The notes under the pieces: generated by a model
Seen by the model: only the letters and a program-made list of their open reading frames with translations
What the model was told of the DNA's origin: nothing
Databases searched by the model: none
In this document: piece by piece, positions 61,197 through 64,000 of the stretch
Layout: each line of letters begins with the position of its first letter
How positions within the stretch are numbered: the stretch's first letter is position 1
Origin: Variovorax sp. OAS795
GTDB lineage: Bacteria > Pseudomonadota > Gammaproteobacteria > Burkholderiales > Burkholderiaceae_C
Length of the DNA stretch: 64,000 nucleotides
Direction of reading: 5' to 3'
Assembly: GCF_040546685.1 (NCBI RefSeq)
Contig: NZ_JBEPOH010000001.1
Coordinates: 186,001-250,000 of the forward strand
Program-made: the position numbers and the translations under genes

Positions 61197-62249
61197 TCAG
61201 GAGCTTTCGCGCTGCTCGACGCGGAACGGGATCAGCACCGTTTCCGCCGGCGGACGATGTCCTTCGCGGGCGCCGTCGATCACCCGCAGCAGCAGTTCGC
61301 CCGCGGCCCGCCCGATGCCGGCGCAATCCACCGCCACGGTGGTGATGCGCGGGTGCGAGGCGCGCGCGACCTCGAAATCGCCGAAGCCCGCGATCGCGAT
61401 GCGCCCCGGCACGTCCCAGCCGCGGCGCTTGCATTCCATCAGCGCACCGAAGGCCGAGAGGTCGGACACGCACATCACCGCATCCACGTCGGGCCATTGC
61501 CGGATCAGCTGAACCACCGCCTCGCCGCCCTGCGCCATCGAGATGGGCGGCTGGCCGAAACTGATCACGCGCCCGTCGGGCAGTCCCAGTTCGCGGATCG
61601 CCTCGGCATAGCCGCGCTGCCGGTCGGCGCCGCGGGTGTCGCGGTTCGAGGTGCCGCCGATGAAGGCGATGCGCCGGTAGCCCTGGCCATGCAGGTGCCG
61701 CACCATCGCGGCCGCGGCCTGCGCGTTCGAGAAGCCCACCGTGTGCTCGATGGGCGTGGCCGGCAGGTCCCAGGTCTCGACCACCGGGATGCCGGCCGCC
61801 TGCAGCATGGCGCGCGCGGCGGGCGTGTGGGCGCCGCCGGTGAGGATCACGCCTTCGGGGCGGCGCGCGAGCATCGCACGCACCAGGCGCTCCTCGGTCT
61901 CCACGCGGTAGTCGGTATAGCCCAGCAGCAGCTGCAGCCCGCGCGCCTCCAGCGCGGCGGCAATGCCTTGCGCGGTCTCGGAAAAGTTGGAGTTGTTCAG
62001 CGACGGGATCAGCACCGCGACGAAGCCCGAGCGCTTGCTGGAGAAAGTGCGCGCGGTCTGGTCGATGACGTAGCCCATCTCCTCGCAGGCCTGCAGGATG
62101 CGCTGGCGCAGCGCTTCGGAGGTGGCGCGGTCGCTGCCCGTGCTGCGGTTGAGCGCGCGCGACACCGTCATCTTCGAGACGCCGACGCGCGCCGCGACAT
62201 CGGCCATCGTGGCCGGGCGCGCGGGGGAAGGGGCTTTGGTCGGGGGCAA
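61197..62249 (-). CDS. LacI-family regulator, GntR/IdnR-like
   Basis: A 350-residue regulator. The helix-turn-helix is MADVAARVGVSKMTVSRALNRSTGSDRATSEALRQRILQACEEMGY, followed by a periplasmic-binding-like core (FVAVLIPSLNNSNFSETAQGI, GFGDFEVARASHPRITTVAVDC). The N-terminus is uncertain; the TTG at 62249 puts the helix-turn-helix about 15 residues in, while a longer TTG start at 62321 overlaps the LysR gene. It is convergent with the idonate dehydrogenase gene, and is the likely binder of the two TACCGGTA boxes. Confidence 0.88.
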   Translation of the reverse strand: MPPTKAPSPARPATMADVAARVGVSKMTVSRALNRSTGSDRATSEALRQRILQACEEMGYVIDQTARTFSSKRSGFVAVLIPSLNNSNFSETAQGIAAALEARGLQLLLGYTDYRVETEERLVRAMLARRPEGVILTGGAHTPAARAMLQAAGIPVVETWDLPATPIEHTVGFSNAQAAAAMVRHLHGQGYRRIAFIGGTSNRDTRGADRQRGYAEAIRELGLPDGRVISFGQPPISMAQGGEAVVQLIRQWPDVDAVMCVSDLSAFGALMECKRRGWDVPGRIAIAGFGDFEVARASHPRITTVAVDCAGIGRAAGELLLRVIDGAREGHRPPAETVLIPFRVEQRESS

Positions 62250-62317
62250 GGTGCTTTCTCTGGGTGCAGGTCGGAGGATAGGCGACTGGCGGGGTGGATG
62301 GTGCGCCTGGGTGGGGC

Positions 62318-63202
62318 TCAATCGCGGAGCAGCTCATCCATCAGTTCCCGCACGAACGCCAGCGCCGGCGCCTCCGTGCGGTGGCGCAAGGTCACCAGGC
62401 CGAAACGCGCAATGCCGTTCGAGGCGGGCGTCATCTTCAGCTCGGCCAGGCCGGGCGCCGCGGCGCGAATCGCCAGCAGCACGGCGTCGCTTCGGCGCAC
62501 GACGTCCACCAGGCTTGAAAGCTCCTCGCACTGCAGCGTCACGAACTGGTCCGGGTGCGCATCGGGGCCGTAGGCCGCGATGAAGGTGCGGGCCACCTCG
62601 TCGCTCAGCGGCGTGGAAGCGATCGGGTAGCGCCGAAGCGCCTCGAAGGTGACCCCGCCGCGCCGCCTTGCGAGCGGATGGCCGGCGCGGCACATGAAGG
62701 TGCCGCGCATTTCGTGCAATGCACTCACCACGAGGTCCGGCGCGGGCTTGAGCGAACGCACATCGACCACGAGCGCATCCATCGTGCGGGCCCGAAGCGC
62801 CTGCGTGAGCATTTCGGTGCCCCCGCGCGACACCACCGCCCGCATCTTCGGATGGCGGGTGGCCATGCGCATCAGGAAGGGCGTCATCAGCATCGCGCCG
62901 GGGCCCGATCCCATGCCGATGCGGATCGAGCCGCCCTCCCCTTCGCTCATCTGGCGTCCGCTGCCGCGAAGCTCGTCCGCGTCGAACACCAGCTGGCGCG
63001 CGCGGTCCAGCACCTCGCGTCCGAAGACCGTGAGTTCGTTGCGGCGGCCGACCCGGTCGAAAAGCGGCGTGCCCAGCTCGTCCTCGAGCGCACGGATGCT
63101 GCGGCTCAATGCGGGTTGCGTGAGGTGCAGCGCCTGGGACGACTTGCTGAAAGAGCCGCTCTGCGCCAGTGCGATCAGGTGCCGCAATTGAACCAATGTC
63201 AT
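62318..63202 (-). CDS. LysR-family transcriptional regulator
   Basis: A 294-residue LTTR. The helix-turn-helix is LVQLRHLIALAQSGSFSKSSQALHLTQPALSRSIRALEDELGTPLFDR, then a substrate-binding domain (GGSIRIGMGSGPGAML). An upstream ATG at 63238 would add 12 residues; 63202 is preferred because LysR proteins normally start just before this helix and the dyad at 63242-63261 would otherwise touch the start. It diverges from a Bug receptor, which it probably controls. Confidence 0.88.
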   Translation of the reverse strand: MTLVQLRHLIALAQSGSFSKSSQALHLTQPALSRSIRALEDELGTPLFDRVGRRNELTVFGREVLDRARQLVFDADELRGSGRQMSEGEGGSIRIGMGSGPGAMLMTPFLMRMATRHPKMRAVVSRGGTEMLTQALRARTMDALVVDVRSLKPAPDLVVSALHEMRGTFMCRAGHPLARRRGGVTFEALRRYPIASTPLSDEVARTFIAAYGPDAHPDQFVTLQCEELSSLVDVVRRSDAVLLAIRAAAPGLAELKMTPASNGIARFGLVTLRHRTEAPALAFVRELMDELLRD

Positions 63203-63241
63203 CGTCGAGGGGCCGGAGCGAAGGTGTTTGGAACTCATGCT

Positions 63242-63261
63242 AATGCAAACAACAATGCATT
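63242..63261. promoter_or_regulatory. Dyad between LysR and Bug receptor genes
   Basis: AATGCA, 8 nt, TGCATT is a perfect 6-bp-arm dyad in the divergent gap, about 70 bp before the receptor ATG, a usual place for a LysR site. Confidence 0.45.
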
Positions 63262-63331
63262 GGACGTTGGTTTTCCCGGCTTCTACGATCCGCCTGCAAC
63301 CGGCATTCACGCCGGTCCAACTGGAGTCCCG

Positions 63332-64000
63332 ATGAAGCTGCTGTCCCGACGCGCGAGCGCCTTTCTTCTTGCCGGCCTGCTGCTGTCGGCTGCCACGGCC
63401 CATGCGCAGACCTATCCGGCCAAGCCGGTCAGCCTGATGGTCCCGTACCCGGCCGGCGGCCCGTCCGACGCCACGGCCCGCATCTTCACCGTGCCGCTGG
63501 GCGCGGCGCTGGGGCAGCAGGTGGTGGTGGAAAACCTCGGCGGCGTCAGCGGCGCGATGGCAGCGCAGAAAGTGCTGGCGGCACCGGCGAACGGCTACTA
63601 CATCTTCCAGGGCTCGCCCAACGAGGTGATCCTCTCGCCCCTGGCCAATGCGGCGGTCAAGCTCAAGACCGAGGACTTCCGCCTCGTGCATCCGGTCTCC
63701 GAAGCGGTGATGGTGTTCGTCACGCGCAAGGACCTGCCGGTCAACAGCGTCGACGAGCTGGTCGCGCTCGCGCGCAAGTCCAGCGCGGCGCCGCTGACCT
63801 ACGGCAGCGTGGGCATCGGTTCGCTCTACCACCTGATCCTGGAGAGCGTGCAGCAGCAGGCCGGCATCAAGCTCGTGCATGCGCCCTACAAGGGCAACGC
63901 GCCGCTGCTGCAGGACATCGGCGGCGGGCAGGTGGACTTCGCCGTCCTGGTGTACAGCGCGGCCATGGGCGCGATGGCGGACCAGGGCAGGCTCAAGGTG
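63332..64000 (+). CDS. Bug-family (TTT) periplasmic binding protein, cut by window edge
   Basis: The first 223 codons are present and the frame is open at the right edge. The signal peptide is MKLLSRRASAFLLAGLLLSA... ending ATAHAQ. YPAKPVSLMVPYPAGGPSDATARIF and GGVSGAMAAQKVLAAPANGYYIFQG are Bug hallmarks, and HAPYKGNAPLLQDIGGGQVDFAVLVY is the second ligand loop. A GGAGTCCCG site precedes the ATG. It is divergently paired with the LysR gene. Confidence 0.92.
   Translation, partial: MKLLSRRASAFLLAGLLLSAATAHAQTYPAKPVSLMVPYPAGGPSDATARIFTVPLGAALGQQVVVENLGGVSGAMAAQKVLAAPANGYYIFQGSPNEVILSPLANAAVKLKTEDFRLVHPVSEAVMVFVTRKDLPVNSVDELVALARKSSAAPLTYGSVGIGSLYHLILESVQQQAGIKLVHAPYKGNAPLLQDIGGGQVDFAVLVYSAAMGAMADQGRLKV

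Overview
The window reads as a chromosomal segment of a high-GC betaproteobacterium, most likely Comamonadaceae and close to Variovorax. This rests on gene content and codon style, not on a search. The indicators are orphan Bug-type (TTT) solute receptors, a complete kdpFABC-DE locus, a LivFGHMK-type ABC operon flanked by acyl-CoA ligases, PQQ dehydrogenases and many one-gene regulator/target pairs. Genes are dense on both strands. I see no rRNA, tRNA, CRISPR array, insertion sequence or prophage, and no gene-free gap longer than about 300 bp.

Layout. 1-16.4 kb: end of an ABC-2 permease, ohrR-ohr peroxide defence, a DUF2855 protein, srkA kinase, htpG, an iron/polyamine-type binding protein, aqpZ, a small secreted repeat protein, a QseBC-like two-component pair, an AlkZ-like protein, an RluF-type pseudouridine synthase, a three-gene overlapping operon (glycolipid-type glycosyltransferase, membrane protein, phosphatase) and an MDR-type dehydrogenase. 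16.4-24.6 kb: the potassium-scavenging locus kdpF-A-B-C-D-E, all on the minus strand, preceded by an overlapping 37-codon membrane ORF. 24.7-26.0 kb: a SufR-like regulator and an Fe superoxide dismutase gene that carries a frameshift. 26.0-29.2 kb: VOC protein, Bug receptor, SDR and small unknowns.

29.2-38.7 kb: a Crp/Fnr regulator diverges from a long operon (acyl-CoA synthetase, LivG, LivH, LivM, LivK, LivF, PaaK-like ligase) that looks like coupled import and CoA activation of an organic acid. 38.7-41.1 kb: two divergent citrate-synthase homologues, one frameshifted and one fused to an N-terminal DNA-binding domain, sharing a palindromic intergenic region. 41.1-46.4 kb: DJ-1/PfpI protein, Bug receptor, a 710-aa poly-glycine lipoprotein and a LuxR-type regulator. 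46.4-52.4 kb: a PQQ- and haem-dependent alcohol dehydrogenase with a divergent AcoR-like regulator that lacks the AAA+ domain, then a membrane PQQ glucose-dehydrogenase-type enzyme. 52.5-56.8 kb: a xylFHG transporter and ROK (XylR-like) regulator with a near-canonical xyl operator upstream. 56.9-62.3 kb: a sugar-acid cluster (HIBADH-family reductase, gluconate-5-DH-like SDR, 2-hydroxyacid dehydrogenase, idonate-5-DH-like enzyme, LacI regulator) with two identical gnt-type operator boxes. 62.3-64 kb: a LysR regulator diverging from a third Bug receptor cut by the window edge.

Recurring themes are divergent regulator/target pairs with a visible dyad between or upstream of them (ohrR, SufR-like, Crp, HTH-citrate synthase, LuxR, AcoR-like, ROK, LacI, LysR) and a family of about 100-bp GC-rich double-hairpin elements, two of which sit inside the Liv-type operon. 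Two genes (sodB and one citrate synthase) each carry a single inserted G/C, so either they are recent pseudogenes or the assembly has residual indel errors.
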